Origin: Sinohyriopsis cumingii
Taxonomy: Eukaryota > Mollusca > Bivalvia > Unionida > Unionidae
Reading direction: 5' to 3'
DNA: 64,000 bases
Assembly: GCA_028554795.2 (NCBI GenBank)
Contig: CM068839.1
Span: 86,511,540 to 86,575,539, forward strand
Made by a program: the position numbers and the translations under genes. Of the stretch, positions 31,673-41,431 are shown piece by piece (position 1 is the first letter of the stretch; every line of letters begins with the position of its first letter). Under the pieces are notes generated by a model. That model saw only the letters and a program-made list of their open reading frames with translations, searched no databases and was not told the origin of the DNA.

Positions 31673-31776
31673 GATTAAATGATCATGGTTGGGTATTTAT
31701 CGATGTGTAAATTTACATGATCACTCTCAAAGTAAATAAAGTCCGATAAATACCCAACCATGATCATTCAATCCTT
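31671..31776. repeat. Hairpin-forming inverted repeat
   Basis: The 32-base left arm begins AGGATTAAATGATCATGGTT and continues to CG at 31,702. The right arm at 31,744-31,776 is its reverse complement with about one mismatch. The loop is about 41 bases. It abuts the (TA)n tract and looks like a foldback or MITE-like element. Confidence 0.8.
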
Positions 31777-31919
31777 ATTTTTCCACTTTCGTCCTTTCTT
31801 CGTGAAATAATTTATTCCATCTACAATGCATTCCAATTAAAGTAGCACGTGCTTTCCTTTCATTCACCGCTTCGCTTCACATCTCCCCATAATACATATC
31901 CTGTACAGAATCACACGAA

Positions 31920-32525
31920 CATATTGACTACTGTCACAGTTACGTTTATTCAGAAACTTCATGCTTTACATCTTAGGCAATGGCTACCGATTGTTTCAAC
32001 ACATTTAGTTCATTTACGACATTCTTGTTCAATTTTAGTCAGTCCCATCTGTTACGCCAGATGACAATGACCTTACATTAAAACAGTTGATACGGAATGA
32101 ACTAGTGCGCTAGATTAAATTTCCAATCAAACCTTAAATCATAATGGAGTTTATCAATGATCAACATGGAAATATGAACAAGATGATGCTATTCCTTACT
32201 AACATAAGGGTAACAATTAAATTGTATACAGAAATAACATTTTATATCATTCTCAACAGCGTTAATACTCGTGAAGACCCGCTGAGTGATTTAATGTCAA
32301 ATTAAATTTAACTACTGTCACAGTTAAGTTTATTCAGCAACCTCATACTTTACATCTTAGGCAATGGCTACCCGTGGTGTCAGCACATTTATTTTCATAT
32401 AAAAAATAACATTCTTTTTTATATTAAAGTATGTTTTATACAGGAATGACATTTTTATATCCTTTTCATCAGCGTTAATACTTAACAAGACCCTTTCAGT
32501 TATCTAATCTGAAATTAAATGTGCA
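31920..32525. repeat. Local imperfect repeats
   Basis: A block of about 85 bases with GACTACTGTCACAGTTACGT and CATCTTAGGCAATGGCTACC occurs at about 31,925 and 32,308. A second block with CAGCGTTAATACT occurs at about 32,237 and 32,446. No coding frame fits them. Confidence 0.65.
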
Positions 32526-32841
32526 GTTGTTAAATGCAGAGTTGCTCGCAAAACCGGCCATATCTTTTGTTTGGTTGCATAGTTGAGTGCTGGATGGCTG
32601 GAATGAATTAGTGACTACACATCCAAAATAATTTAAATTAGCAAAACAATCACCTTTATGGATTATTATATACATATTTCAATGGTGTTATGCCACATCA
32701 GTCTTTGAATAATGGTCTCATAAATATTTGTTCTTATCTTTGTGTAAGTGGTCATATTTACCAAACCACCACCATCACACACGTTTCATTTTTTTTTAAA
32801 ATAAGCAAGCAAAATTAAAATAAAAAAGCAAAAATAATTAC

Positions 32842-33178
32842 CATTGAAAACGCCAATGCCCCATTTTGTGTTTCGTTTAGTAGCCTCCGAGTATTGATTT
32901 ATTTCAATAGCTTTGAAGTCCTCCTCCGATAATTTCTCGAATCTTGGTTTATATCCCGTAGGGGCCTCAAAAATGACTGGCCCAGTTCCCACGCTATTAT
33001 TGTTCTTGTTGTGGATGGCTTGGGTGACTGAGGTCATTGGGTGCTTTGTGAGGGAGTTTATAAATATCTGTTCTGTTTCCTTTTCAGCGTTTGTAACATC
33101 CATCACATTATAGTCAAATCCATTTTCATCTGCTTCAATCGCTGCTATTATTTCTTTTAACTCCTTCTCATCTAATTG
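32842..33178 (-). pseudogene. Crypton/KIAA1958-like N-terminal exon
   Basis: The minus strand is open from 33,178 to 32,842 and ends at a good splice donor (CAATG|GTAATT). It encodes an acidic lead, then GPVIFEAPTGYKPRFEKLSE, and SEATKRNTKWGIGVFNG. The end is the characteristic N-terminal segment (T-K-x-x-T-K-x-x-x-x-x-F) of the KIAA1958/ZMYM-type, Crypton-derived tyrosine recombinase proteins common in marine invertebrates. A possible acceptor (TTTTTTAACAATTAG) lies at about 33,172. No recombinase domain follows downstream within range, so it is an orphan exon or a fragment. Confidence 0.5.
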
Positions 33179-33278
33179 TTAAAAAAGCTCCGCAGAAAAT
33201 TACAGTGAAAAATGACCGTAATCGGCCATTTTGCGCGACTATGTAGCAGACGAACGCCAAATTGTAAACAATTCATTT

Positions 33279-33510
33279 AGCAGCAGAGGAGGCGAACAGA
33301 TCGACTTTTGGAAGCGTCCAAAAACCGAAATAAGCCTTCCTAAAAAAAAAAAAAAGGATTAATAACTTTGAAAATCAAAATAACTGAGGACTCTCAAAAA
33401 GTCCCTAGAGTCCCTAGGTTAGTCCACGTTATTTCTCCAACTAAAAACTTGTTAATGGCGAGTATATTACAAAAAACGAACCAACTTGAGGTCCCGCCTC
33501 CTCTGCTGCT
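33279..33510 (+). repeat. Polinton B left terminal inverted repeat
   Basis: Starts AGCAGCAGAGGAGGCG and ends CGCCTCCTCTGCTGCT, so the repeat is itself bounded by 16-base inverted ends. Matches 48,249-48,478 on the other strand. Confidence 0.92.
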
Positions 33511-34399
33511 ATTAATTAAATCATTATATTATAATAAAATGGTACATCCGGAATCTTATGAGAAGAGAAAAGAGGGTATTTTTCCAGTATTAGAACAAAC
33601 TGCAGCGCAGACTGAAAAAATAGCAAGAAGAACTTAACAGACAAAAGAGATTTTACGAGATCTTCCAACTGATATAGCTGCAGCTCAACCTCCACCCGTC
33701 GATGAAGAAATACTTGAAGGTATTGGAAAACTTCGTACTGAAGTCGCCGACATGAGAAAAGAACTTGCATCTGAACCCAAACCAGTAGAAGAAAACGTAG
33801 AATTGATTGCAAGATTTAGGAAAGGGTTTGTCGAAGATATTAAAAATACTAAAAGTGAAGAACTACCTGAAAAAATATTAATTAGTATATTTAATAAATC
33901 TAATATCTTAAAACCCCGTCATGAAAAAGTAAGTGATGATAATCTTATTAAATGGATATATCGCATATATAGAAACAAAAAACAAGCCAGAGATCCAGAA
34001 TATAAAAATCTTGACAAAGAAGTAAAAAGACTTTATAGAGAGAAAATAAAACTTTGTATCCGATTTATTATTTTTCACTGGAGCATCTTGATCTATCAAA
34101 ACAATCTGTCGTTGATATACATCTTAACGCAACGTTAAATGCAGGTGGTGTTGATTATAGAGCAATCGCGGTTATACTCAGCGATAAAGCCATGTTACTA
34201 GAAGGTGGTAGTGGTCGAATGAGAGTCATTGATGCACCAGTGGAAAATCTTTAATCATTATTTGGAGCGTGGCAAGTATTTATCATAAAATGCCATATCA
34301 TTCAAATTCAGCAAAAAACTGCGGAATGAAAATATCACTAAGCGAGATCAGATCACGGGTAGTCAAAATAAATTATCATTATCAGAACGTCAACCTAAA
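33511..34399 (+). pseudogene. Polinton B left-end charged helical protein(s), unknown
   Basis: An ATG at 33,540 opens MVHPESYEKRKEGIFPVLEQ. A longer open part (33,752-34,138) encodes a Lys/Glu-rich helical protein with LIARFRKGFVEDIKN and IKWIYRIYRNKKQARDPEYK. A short segment near 34,100-34,254 reads VVDIHLNATLNAGGVDYRAI and IAVILSDKAMLLEGG. This could be one protein or two. Its place at the left end, before the pX-like gene, suggests a virion or core protein. Not recognised; broken. Confidence 0.4.
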
Positions 34400-34642
34400 C
34401 ATTTCAACGGCGCAAAACAATCAAAAACAGGCGTCAAACTTAATCTCTCTGCGGGTGCGATTAAGGACTCAATTAAAACCGGTGGTATTTTTCCACTTCT
34501 CGCGGCCATTCCGGCATTAATAGCTGCTGCCGCTCCAACCGTAGCAAAAGCAGCCACGTTAGGTGCTGTTGGAACAGCTGCTGCAATGGCTCTAAAGAAA
34601 GCAACAGGAAAGGGATATAAAAAAGGGCGCGGCCTAAGATAA
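34400..34642 (+). pseudogene. Adenovirus pX-like core peptide gene
   Basis: An open stretch ending at 34,642 encodes GVKLNLSAGAIKDSIKTGGI, FPLLAAIPALIAAAAPTVAK and AAALGAV-type Ala-rich helix, then a basic tail KGYKKGRGLR. The GG-[IF]-x-P-L-L and Ala-rich hydrophobic helix are the hallmark of pX homologues in adenoviruses and Polintons. The protease follows 36 bases later. The start is not clear because the upstream frame is interrupted. Confidence 0.7.
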
Positions 34643-34677
34643 CCGGGATCTCGTTGGGGAAGAGGTCTGAGGCTTCC

Positions 34678-35094
34678 ATGATCACTTCGTTAGATGCTCC
34701 AGCATCAAATTTTGATTTACTCGATGCTGCTAAACGATTAAAAATAAAAAACTTCAGAGGTGTTTTTATGCGAGATCAATTACCGAACAAACTCGAAACA
34801 GGTATTATTAATCTTGACTCGAATTCAGGACCCGGTACTCATTGGGTATCATACGCGGTTGATCCACGTGGAATCGTTTATTTTGATTCATACGGGTTAG
34901 CTCCACCGCGTGAGTTTATCAAGTATGTCGCGCCACTTCACGCGTAAATTTGGTATTCAACGCTACCCACACAAACAATGACAGATCCGCCAATATGCGG
35001 CCGTGAAGTAATTAATGTACTTAACGCTATATCAAAATCATCCAAACCACCACATAAAGTCGTGCATGATTATACAGCAACCAATTCGTTTTAA
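34678..35094 (+). pseudogene. Adenain-type cysteine protease remnant (Polinton B)
   Basis: ATG at 34,678. The order is MITSLDAPASNFDLLDAAKR, FRGVFMRDQLPNK, then GPGTHWVSYAVD with the catalytic His, VYFDSYGLAPPREF with the acidic residue, and PPICGREVINVLN with the catalytic Cys region. It is shorter than the Polinton A protease and differs clearly in sequence. Broken, but all catalytic blocks are legible. Confidence 0.85.
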
Positions 35095-35111
35095 ACAGAT
35101 CTTAAGTTATA

Positions 35112-36134
35112 ATGGTTGATATTTACGGAAGAAGATCTTCTTCACGCGTTAAAAAAAAGTCCGATGACGTTGATCTGTCGAAGTACGCGACTAAAGATGA
35201 ATTCGCTGATATTATGAACCTGGCTGGAGTTGACCCAGATGAGGTTGTTATTTTTCAGGATCGATATGGTAAACTAAAAACCAACAATATCAAATGGAAT
35301 GACATAATTCGACGAGTACTCGGTGCGGTCACGGATAATATTCCTGTGTTTATTGACAGCGGAAAAATCAGGGATTCAACTGTATCGTTTACAACCATCA
35401 GAGATCAAATTATAGCAAGTGTTGCTAATCGCGTGAAAAATACCGGTGACACAATGACGGGAGAACTCAGCATGAACGGGAATAAGATAGTAGTTTTGAG
35501 AGATCCAACATCCGACGAAGATGCCGCAACAAAAAATACGTTGACGTCAACTACAACACCGTAGATGGTAAATTATCCACGTTGCGGGCCGAGTATGACG
35601 TTCACGTAAACGCGTTCACAAATCTCCTAAGAAATTTTAGAAAACTTAACGAAACCGCAGAGGAATTTTTGGTAATCCGTTGATCGTTGACGTAAAACTC
35701 GTTGATATCAAGACGAACATCGACACGATCAAACAAACACAGCAAAACATCGTAGCGGGGATTCCTGAGATCGTTAATAAAACCAGTTTGATTAAAATTC
35801 GCGGCGGGGTTACTCCTGGGCATATTACCAACATCGTATACACAGTATCATCTGGATTCGCAACATGGTCGCAGCAAAATAAAACTATCAAATATACCGC
35901 AACAGTCACTGGCGTGTACAGGCTGTCTGTGTTCAGTATTGCAAAATTTGAAATATTTACAACGTATCCATGGTGTCATTCAACTGATAAGTTTTCCGGG
36001 GTTGTATCTGTTATATTAAATAGCGGAAACGAAGAAATATTTATTCTGGAAGAGCTGATAAGAAATTAACCGCAACATCTTACTGGTGGTGCTTGGAATT
36101 TGTAGCTGAAACACCTCAATTGGTTACTGCATAA
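35112..36134 (+). pseudogene. Fibre-like protein with tail-fibre motif
   Basis: ATG at 35,112. A basic lead is followed by DLSKYATKDEFADIMNLAGV, then NTGDTMTGELSMNGNKIVVL and RDPTSDEDAATKN. G-D-T-M-T-G-x-L-x-M-x-G-N-x-I and DP-x-x-D-x-D-A-A-x-K is the repeat that links phage tail-fibre and collar proteins and recurs in some Polintons and virophages. A helical stalk-like segment (VKLVDIKTNIDTIKQTQQNI) and a beta-rich end (GVYRLSVFSIAKFEIFTTYP, then YWWCLEFVAETPQLV) follow, compatible with a trimeric head. It probably served attachment. Broken. Confidence 0.65.
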
Positions 36135-36140
36135 AATATA

Positions 36141-36665
36141 ATGAGTACCTCAATCGACGTTCAAAATGATGTTGCATCGCAACATTATAGGTACAATCAA
36201 GCGCGTGAATGGCAAACGAACTTAAAAGATCGAGTCGAACAATACACGGTAAAAGTAAAGAAATATCGACGACAACTAGTTATTGTCGACGTAATCGTTT
36301 ATTCAGCATCCGCTGTTGTTGCTGGAACCGGTGTGATATTATCAACAATGACAATGATGGCACCAGTAGCTGTAACTATTTATATTTCAGCTACAACAAC
36401 GATTGCAGGTGTGCTCAATATCATTGCAAAAAAAATATGTTCTTGCATGAATGAAAAATTATCCGATTACATGATAAGATTACATACAGCGACGGTCGCA
36501 TACTCGAAGTTATCTTCGTTGTTATCAGCGAGTCTCAGTGATGGAATTATATCTGATTTTGAGTTTTCAGAAATGATTAAAATATATAACAGCGCTGTTA
36601 AAGGTACAAGTATTAATAATGACGGAATTACTGCAGCAGATCGTGACGAACACAACCCCGCATAA
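36141..36665 (+). CDS. Polinton-associated membrane protein
   Basis: ATG at 36,141 gives 174 residues. A helical, basic lead (REWQTNLKDRVEQYTVKVKK) is followed by a strongly hydrophobic region with two helices (VIVYSASAVVAGTGVILSTM and PVAVTIYISATTTIAGVLNI). The end is AYSKLSSLLSASLSDGIISD with F-E-F-S-E-M-I. The hydrophobic pair followed by L-x-D-x-x-I-S-D-x-E-F is a pattern I recall in several invertebrate Polinton proteins. It overlaps the next open frame, whose likely start is 36,673. Perhaps a virion membrane or entry protein. Confidence 0.6.
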   Translation: MSTSIDVQNDVASQHYRYNQAREWQTNLKDRVEQYTVKVKKYRRQLVIVDVIVYSASAVVAGTGVILSTMTMMAPVAVTIYISATTTIAGVLNIIAKKICSCMNEKLSDYMIRLHTATVAYSKLSSLLSASLSDGIISDFEFSEMIKIYNSAVKGTSINNDGITAADRDEHNPA

Positions 36666-36672
36666 GACCACG

Positions 36673-38031
36673 ATGATCTCGGTAAGCTCGACTAATCCCG
36701 AATTTAACATCAATTTTTCAACTGCAATTCCAGTAAAAGAAATTGCACTAGCGCAATTACGAGTATACCATAGTTGGCCAAATATCAGATCGAGATCATT
36801 TAATGGTACACCAGCAAATAATTCGTTTGTATTTGCTAATAAGAATAAACCCGATGGAACACCTGACTGGGTTGTTGTTGGAATACCAACTGGTAGTTAT
36901 GAGATCGAACAAATCAATGAAGAATTTGCGCGTAGAATAAAATCAATAACCGGAAGAGAAGCAAAAATATCAATTAACGTTCATGAACCAACGCTATCTT
37001 CTGCAATCGAAATAAACTCGCCTGATTACGTCGTTGATATTTATCAGTCCACGATAAGATCCGTACTAGGTTGGCCTGATATTGCGCCAGAATATCATGG
37101 ACCACCAGAACCGAAGTTAAAGGATTTTATCACAGATGAAACAAAATTTATAATGGAACCAGAGTGCAGAGAAAAACTTTCCAATGATTATTTTTTGACT
37201 GAATATGGCATATCATTAAGATTTTATTATAAACTATTTAAGTTCGCGACACCGCCGACTCATCTGGTTGTCCAAGAAGAATATTTTAATTTTCTTTCAG
37301 GTATAATTACTCCTGAACTTACACGCGCATTTGATAAATTAAAGAATTTATTTGCAGGTATTACGCAGTATTATTCTGATGACCTAAAACAACAAATTAT
37401 CGAAACAATTCAGCATATGAATCAAATTGTGGACGATATCGAACATATTAATCGAGAAATTCGTAATTCGGTAATTAATGAAAAGTATTATAAACTTTAT
37501 GGAAGAAGAGAACCATCGTATAATGTATTTCTTGATTATTTTAAAATAACCGAGCAACAATTACCGACATTTGTAATACCAGCACTTGCAACCGAACAAA
37601 TAAAGAAAATTCTCAATGATCTTATCAACGAAAACTTTCCTGAAATACTAGCTGCGTGGAGAAAAATAGCCCCACCAGTAACTGTTCTTAGATATAATAA
37701 TGATCTACACATCGGCGGTAGACATGTATCTCCGGGAATCGTTAATATAACTTCAACGATCGCGGTTAATCTAGTTTGTGACGTAATCGATGGCAGCTAT
37801 CAAATAAATCTTGGAAAATCAAATCGGGCTCAACAAGGATACATTTTATACACGTTCACATCAAAAGTTCCCCCTGGGGATTTGATCGTGCAAGAACCAA
37901 CTAATCCTGTTTATCTGCGGTGTCATAATACTATATTAACACGAATAAATTTTAAACTAACTGACCACATAGGACACTTAATTGACCTGCGTGGAGAGGA
38001 ATTGATTGTGAATCTGTATGTGAAATCGTAG
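36673..38031 (+). CDS. Penton-like minor capsid protein (Polinton B)
   Basis: A long open frame. I choose the ATG at 36,673 (MISVSSTNPEFNINF) over 36,619, because the earlier one overlaps the membrane gene and adds 18 unlikely residues. The product is about 452 residues. The N-terminus has VKEIALAQLRVYHSWPNI, then VVVGIPTGSYEIEQINEEFA. The C-terminus has RINFKLTDHIGHLIDLRGEE and LIVNLYVKS. These ends match the penton-like jelly-roll protein of cnidarian and other Polintons. A large helical insert in the middle (EYFNFLSGIITPELTRAFDK to about residue 300) is unusual. It looks whole. Confidence 0.7.
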   Translation: MISVSSTNPEFNINFSTAIPVKEIALAQLRVYHSWPNIRSRSFNGTPANNSFVFANKNKPDGTPDWVVVGIPTGSYEIEQINEEFARRIKSITGREAKISINVHEPTLSSAIEINSPDYVVDIYQSTIRSVLGWPDIAPEYHGPPEPKLKDFITDETKFIMEPECREKLSNDYFLTEYGISLRFYYKLFKFATPPTHLVVQEEYFNFLSGIITPELTRAFDKLKNLFAGITQYYSDDLKQQIIETIQHMNQIVDDIEHINREIRNSVINEKYYKLYGRREPSYNVFLDYFKITEQQLPTFVIPALATEQIKKILNDLINENFPEILAAWRKIAPPVTVLRYNNDLHIGGRHVSPGIVNITSTIAVNLVCDVIDGSYQINLGKSNRAQQGYILYTFTSKVPPGDLIVQEPTNPVYLRCHNTILTRINFKLTDHIGHLIDLRGEELIVNLYVKS

Positions 38032-38039
38032 ACTTTTAT

Positions 38040-38960
38040 CCTAGATTTTTCAGAAATATTTTATTTTATAAGAAATATTGTATTTTATCAGAAATATTTT
38101 ATTATTGATATGGTGGTTGTTACTCAAAATCGTGTAAATCGATAAGTTTATTAATCCTGACATGTATTTAGGTAGTCAAAATCGTTTAAATCGATCAGTT
38201 TTGCAAAACAATACTACAAAAAAATCTCATTATTATTTTGAAATATTTTTTTATTCTGAAATTGATATGGTGATTGGTACTCAAAATTAACAAAATCAAT
38301 CAGTTTTGCAAAAATGCTACAAAAAATATCTTATTATTATTCTGAAATACTTTTATTTTATCAGAAATATCTTAAATTGGTGGTTGGTACTCAAAATCAT
38401 GCAAATCAATCAGTTTGTTAATTTTGACTAGTAAATGGGTACTCAAAATCGTGTAAATCAATCAGTTTGTTAATTTTGACTAGCAAATGGGTACTCAAAA
38501 TCGTGTAAATCAATCAATTTTGCAAGTAATCTGAAATAATTATTATAATCTGAAATAATTATTATAATCTGAAATATTTTGTTTATTCAGAAATTGACTA
38601 ATAAATTGGTACTCAAAATCAGGTAAATCAATCAGTTTCTTAATTTTGACTAGTAAATGGGTACTCAAAATCGTGCAAATCAATCAATTTTGTAATCCTG
38701 ATATGTAGTTAGGTACTCAAAATCGTGCAAATCAATCAGATTGTCTGTTTTCATATGTAGTTAGGTACTCAAAATTAACAAAATCGATCAGTTTTGCAAA
38801 AAATACTACAAAAAATATTTTATTATTATTCTGAAACATTTTTATTTTATCAGAAATATTTTGTTTTATCAGAAATATCTTAAATTGATATGGTGATTGG
38901 TACTCAAAATGATACAATCGATCAGATTTTATGAAAAATAAAATATTTCAGAATAATAAA
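38040..38960. repeat. Minisatellite at gene-block boundary
   Basis: About eleven copies of GGTACTCAAAATCGTGTAAA followed by TCAATCAGTTT, spaced 50-110 bases apart. Runs of TATCAGAAATATTTTATTTT lie between them. It separates the left + strand genes from the mixed-strand right half. Regulatory or replication roles are possible but not shown. Confidence 0.8.
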
Positions 38961-39008
38961 ATATAAAATATTTCAGAATAATAATAAAATATTACACGTG
39001 TTCGGCCG

Positions 39009-39076
39009 TTTCACCAAAGAAGTTACTTTGGATCGTTTCACCAACGAAGTTACTTTGGATCGTTTCACGATCTAAC
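39009..39076. repeat. Short tandem repeat GTTTCACC units
   Basis: CGTTTCACCAACGAAGTTAC with TTTGGAT occurs two and a half times with a period of 31 bases or so. Confidence 0.6.
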
Positions 39077-39143
39077 ATAATTTTTCTTAATTGTCTTATA
39101 CGAGTACTAATCGTTTTCTTTGCCTCGTATTCGTGGGATAACT

Positions 39144-39419
39144 CTAATCTATTTTTTTTTCTACTGCGGCAGAGAGAGGAACGAATTCCTTGACCTGATC
39201 ATTTTTTACTGCAGCTAGTGACCGGGACATCGCCGCCTGAATTCGTTTTATGAACTTGTATTCAGACGACAGTGTAAAACCACCATCAATTTTACGTTCT
39301 TCTAAGATTTCAAAATCAGAAATAATCTTTTCAGGATTCAGTTCATCAGATATATTAATACGGTCTTTTTCTAATTTTTTAATAGCAACAATTGCATCAT
39401 TGATATTTTCATGGTTCAT
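39144..39419 (-). CDS. Unknown 91-residue helical protein
   Basis: The minus-strand ATG at 39,419 opens MNHENINDAIVAIKKLEKDR. The protein is acidic and helical, with FEILEERKIDGGFTLSSEYK and AAMSRSLAAVKNDQVKEFVP. It lies alone between the minisatellite and the SINE. Not recognised; its composition is that of a real small protein rather than random AT-rich frame. Confidence 0.45.
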   Translation of the reverse strand: MNHENINDAIVAIKKLEKDRINISDELNPEKIISDFEILEERKIDGGFTLSSEYKFIKRIQAAMSRSLAAVKNDQVKEFVPLSAAVEKKID

Positions 39420-39539
39420 TATTTAGTATATATATATTTAAAAGAAAAAATATATCCTCATGTGATCCCCTAGTCGAGTGTTCTAGCGAGTTCAGGAGGA
39501 TGTTTCAAGGACAACACAAGATATAGTATTTACATATTT

Positions 39540-39985
39540 ACAACCCAGAACTCGTAGCTTGCCACCGCATTCTACCTAGTTCAACGGGCACACAATGAAT
39601 GAATGAAATATATACAATGAATGAATGACATGAAATATATCCAATGAATGAATGACATGAAATATATACAATGAATGAAATCTTAATTAAGGACGGCACA
39701 AACATATACAATGAATGAATGAAATATATACAATGAATGAAATCATAATTAAGGACGGCACAAACATATATGGGGCCATTTTCTACGCTCAACAGAACAC
39801 CCACCCCCAATAATCAGCCCGTGGGTGATACAAAACATGTATCAACCACCAGTGACATGGTTGGACGGGTTCTGTTGAGCGGAGAGGGGCTGGCGGGGCC
39901 CCAACAGTTGTCAGTCATGGGATTCGATCCTGGGACCTCTAGTATCACGGTTCGATACGTTATCAACTGAGCTATCGAATCATCT
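39540..39985 (-). mobile_element. tRNA-derived SINE with simple-repeat tail
   Basis: On the minus strand, 39,983-39,919 is tRNA-like, with an A box (TAGCTCAGTTGATAACG) and a B box (GGATCGAATCC). A unique body of about 140 bases follows, with an internal short inverted repeat (CTCAACAGAAC and GTTCTGTTGAG). The tail is CATTCATTGTATATATTTCA repeats (39,590-39,770). This is the layout of a tRNA SINE inserted in Polinton B. Its exact left end is uncertain. Confidence 0.7.
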
Positions 39986-39994
39986 AACAATATA

Positions 39995-40310
39995 CGTTTC
40001 AGAAGTTATTATATATCTACAGATCGGTTTCTGAATAGATTGTGTATATTTCTGTATAGATATAATAAAACAGCGGTTTCTGAATATATTGTAAATATGT
40101 AAATCAGCAGCGTGTTCTGCCTTGATTTCTCGTAACAGATTGTAAATATATTGCACTAACAGCGTGTTCTGCCTTGATAGAATATATTTACATACTATCA
40201 CTGCACCATCAAACGTTTTACCACCTGCAGATCGGTTTAAATATTTCTGTATTTCTAAACAGATTGTAAATATCTGCACTAACAGCGTATTCTGCCCCGA
40301 TTTCTCATAA
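39995..40310. repeat. Degenerate tandem repeat
   Basis: Units built on CAGATCGGTTTCTGAATAGA and CAGCGTGTTCTGCCTTGATT recur at about 40,020, 40,105, 40,155, 40,230 and 40,285. Not coding. Confidence 0.65.
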
Positions 40311-40624
40311 CTGATCTAAAAATAACTCCGCTATATTGTACGATGTAAAATACGTTTATTCTTCTATTTTGTAAGCTAAAAAACATAAATATCTTTCTTT
40401 AGTATAATTATTGATATTAATTACGACGTAGATGGTTAATTGACTAATTACGACCATAAAAATCAGAAATCTACGGAGAAATATATATTACAGAAATAAT
40501 CTCCCTTTCGCATAAGTCAAAAAATAAGTAGCATACGATTGTACAATACTGGGTCCCCCAAAAAATAAATGGTTAATATATACAATTTAAGGTAATTACT
40601 TGATAGTGATGATAGTTTATCTCA
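40311..40624. other. Spacer in Polinton B
   Basis: AT-rich DNA without a recognisable gene between the tandem repeat and the HNH endonuclease. Confidence 0.5.
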
Positions 40625-41118
40625 TTAACAATATTGAAAAATAATTTTTTGTTTATATTTACTGGAAAGAGTGGATTTGGTTATATTTTCTGCGACGTAT
40701 TTTGCCATACGCGGGTTAATATCAAAATATCTCGCAGCCGCGTTCATTGATTGAAATATAATTTCTTCACCGGTTTCTGTATTTGTAGATTTAACTGATC
40801 TTGCAATTTTTTCATGTTTACCGGTATTACCACGTGTATTATTCTTTCTATGTGTAATAGCTTGAAGATTGGATAACCTATTGTCGGTTTTCAAACCGTT
40901 GATATGATCGATCACAAGACCGTCTTTGATCAACCCCTTGTGACACTCGTATGTGAAACAATGACAAAGATAAGTTTTTTATCAGCACAAAATCTTAGAT
41001 AACCAGTATTACTAATAACACCAACTGGTTTTTTCAACCTGCAATTTCTGATCATACCATCAATATTTGATTCGTAGTTTGTTATTATAGGATGTGGAAT
41101 AAATTTATTTTGCTCCAT
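40625..41118 (-). pseudogene. Phage-style HNH endonuclease with NUMOD-like end
   Basis: The minus strand opens MEQNKFIPHPIITNYESNID with a Y-x-x-S-x-x-G-x-I-R-N type NUMOD4-like lead. The HNH core is GLVIDHINGLKTDNRLSNLQ with AITHRKNN. The end is FQSMNAAARYFDINPRMAKY, a NUMOD1-like helix-turn-helix. This architecture is that of mobile HNH endonucleases of phages and large DNA viruses. In this element it may act as a selfish passenger or in DNA processing. Broken but with all blocks legible. Confidence 0.75.
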
Positions 41119-41183
41119 TATATAATAATATCATTTGTTTAAATCACAATTTGTCTGAAAACTTAGATAATCCTTCACGGATT

Positions 41184-41366
41184 TTATAGCGTTGTTACTG
41201 TTATTATTTTTTTATCATAGTATCTTTTAAGCTCGCGAATTTTTTTACCACCACAACACGCACATAACTCTGTTTTACCGAAGCTTCCACGGTGAACACA
41301 CTGCATGTGTTGTCCGCAGAATTCCTTCCTGCAGGATTTATTGCAGTGAGTCAATGATCCGATCAT
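41184..41366 (-). CDS. Small Cys/His zinc-binding protein
   Basis: A 60-residue minus-strand frame with MIGSLTHCNKSCRKEFCGQH, MQCVHRGSFGKTELCACCGG and a basic end. Eight cysteines and several histidines in pairs suggest two zinc sites. It resembles short zinc-finger proteins of large DNA viruses in style only. It is divergent from the replicase region that starts at 41,432. Confidence 0.5.
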   Translation of the reverse strand: MIGSLTHCNKSCRKEFCGQHMQCVHRGSFGKTELCACCGGKKIRELKRYYDKKIITVTTL

Positions 41367-41431
41367 TAGCTATTTGCATCGAGACATTGTATATGTGATA
41401 TTTTAATTTAAATATTTGTTTGAAATATAAT

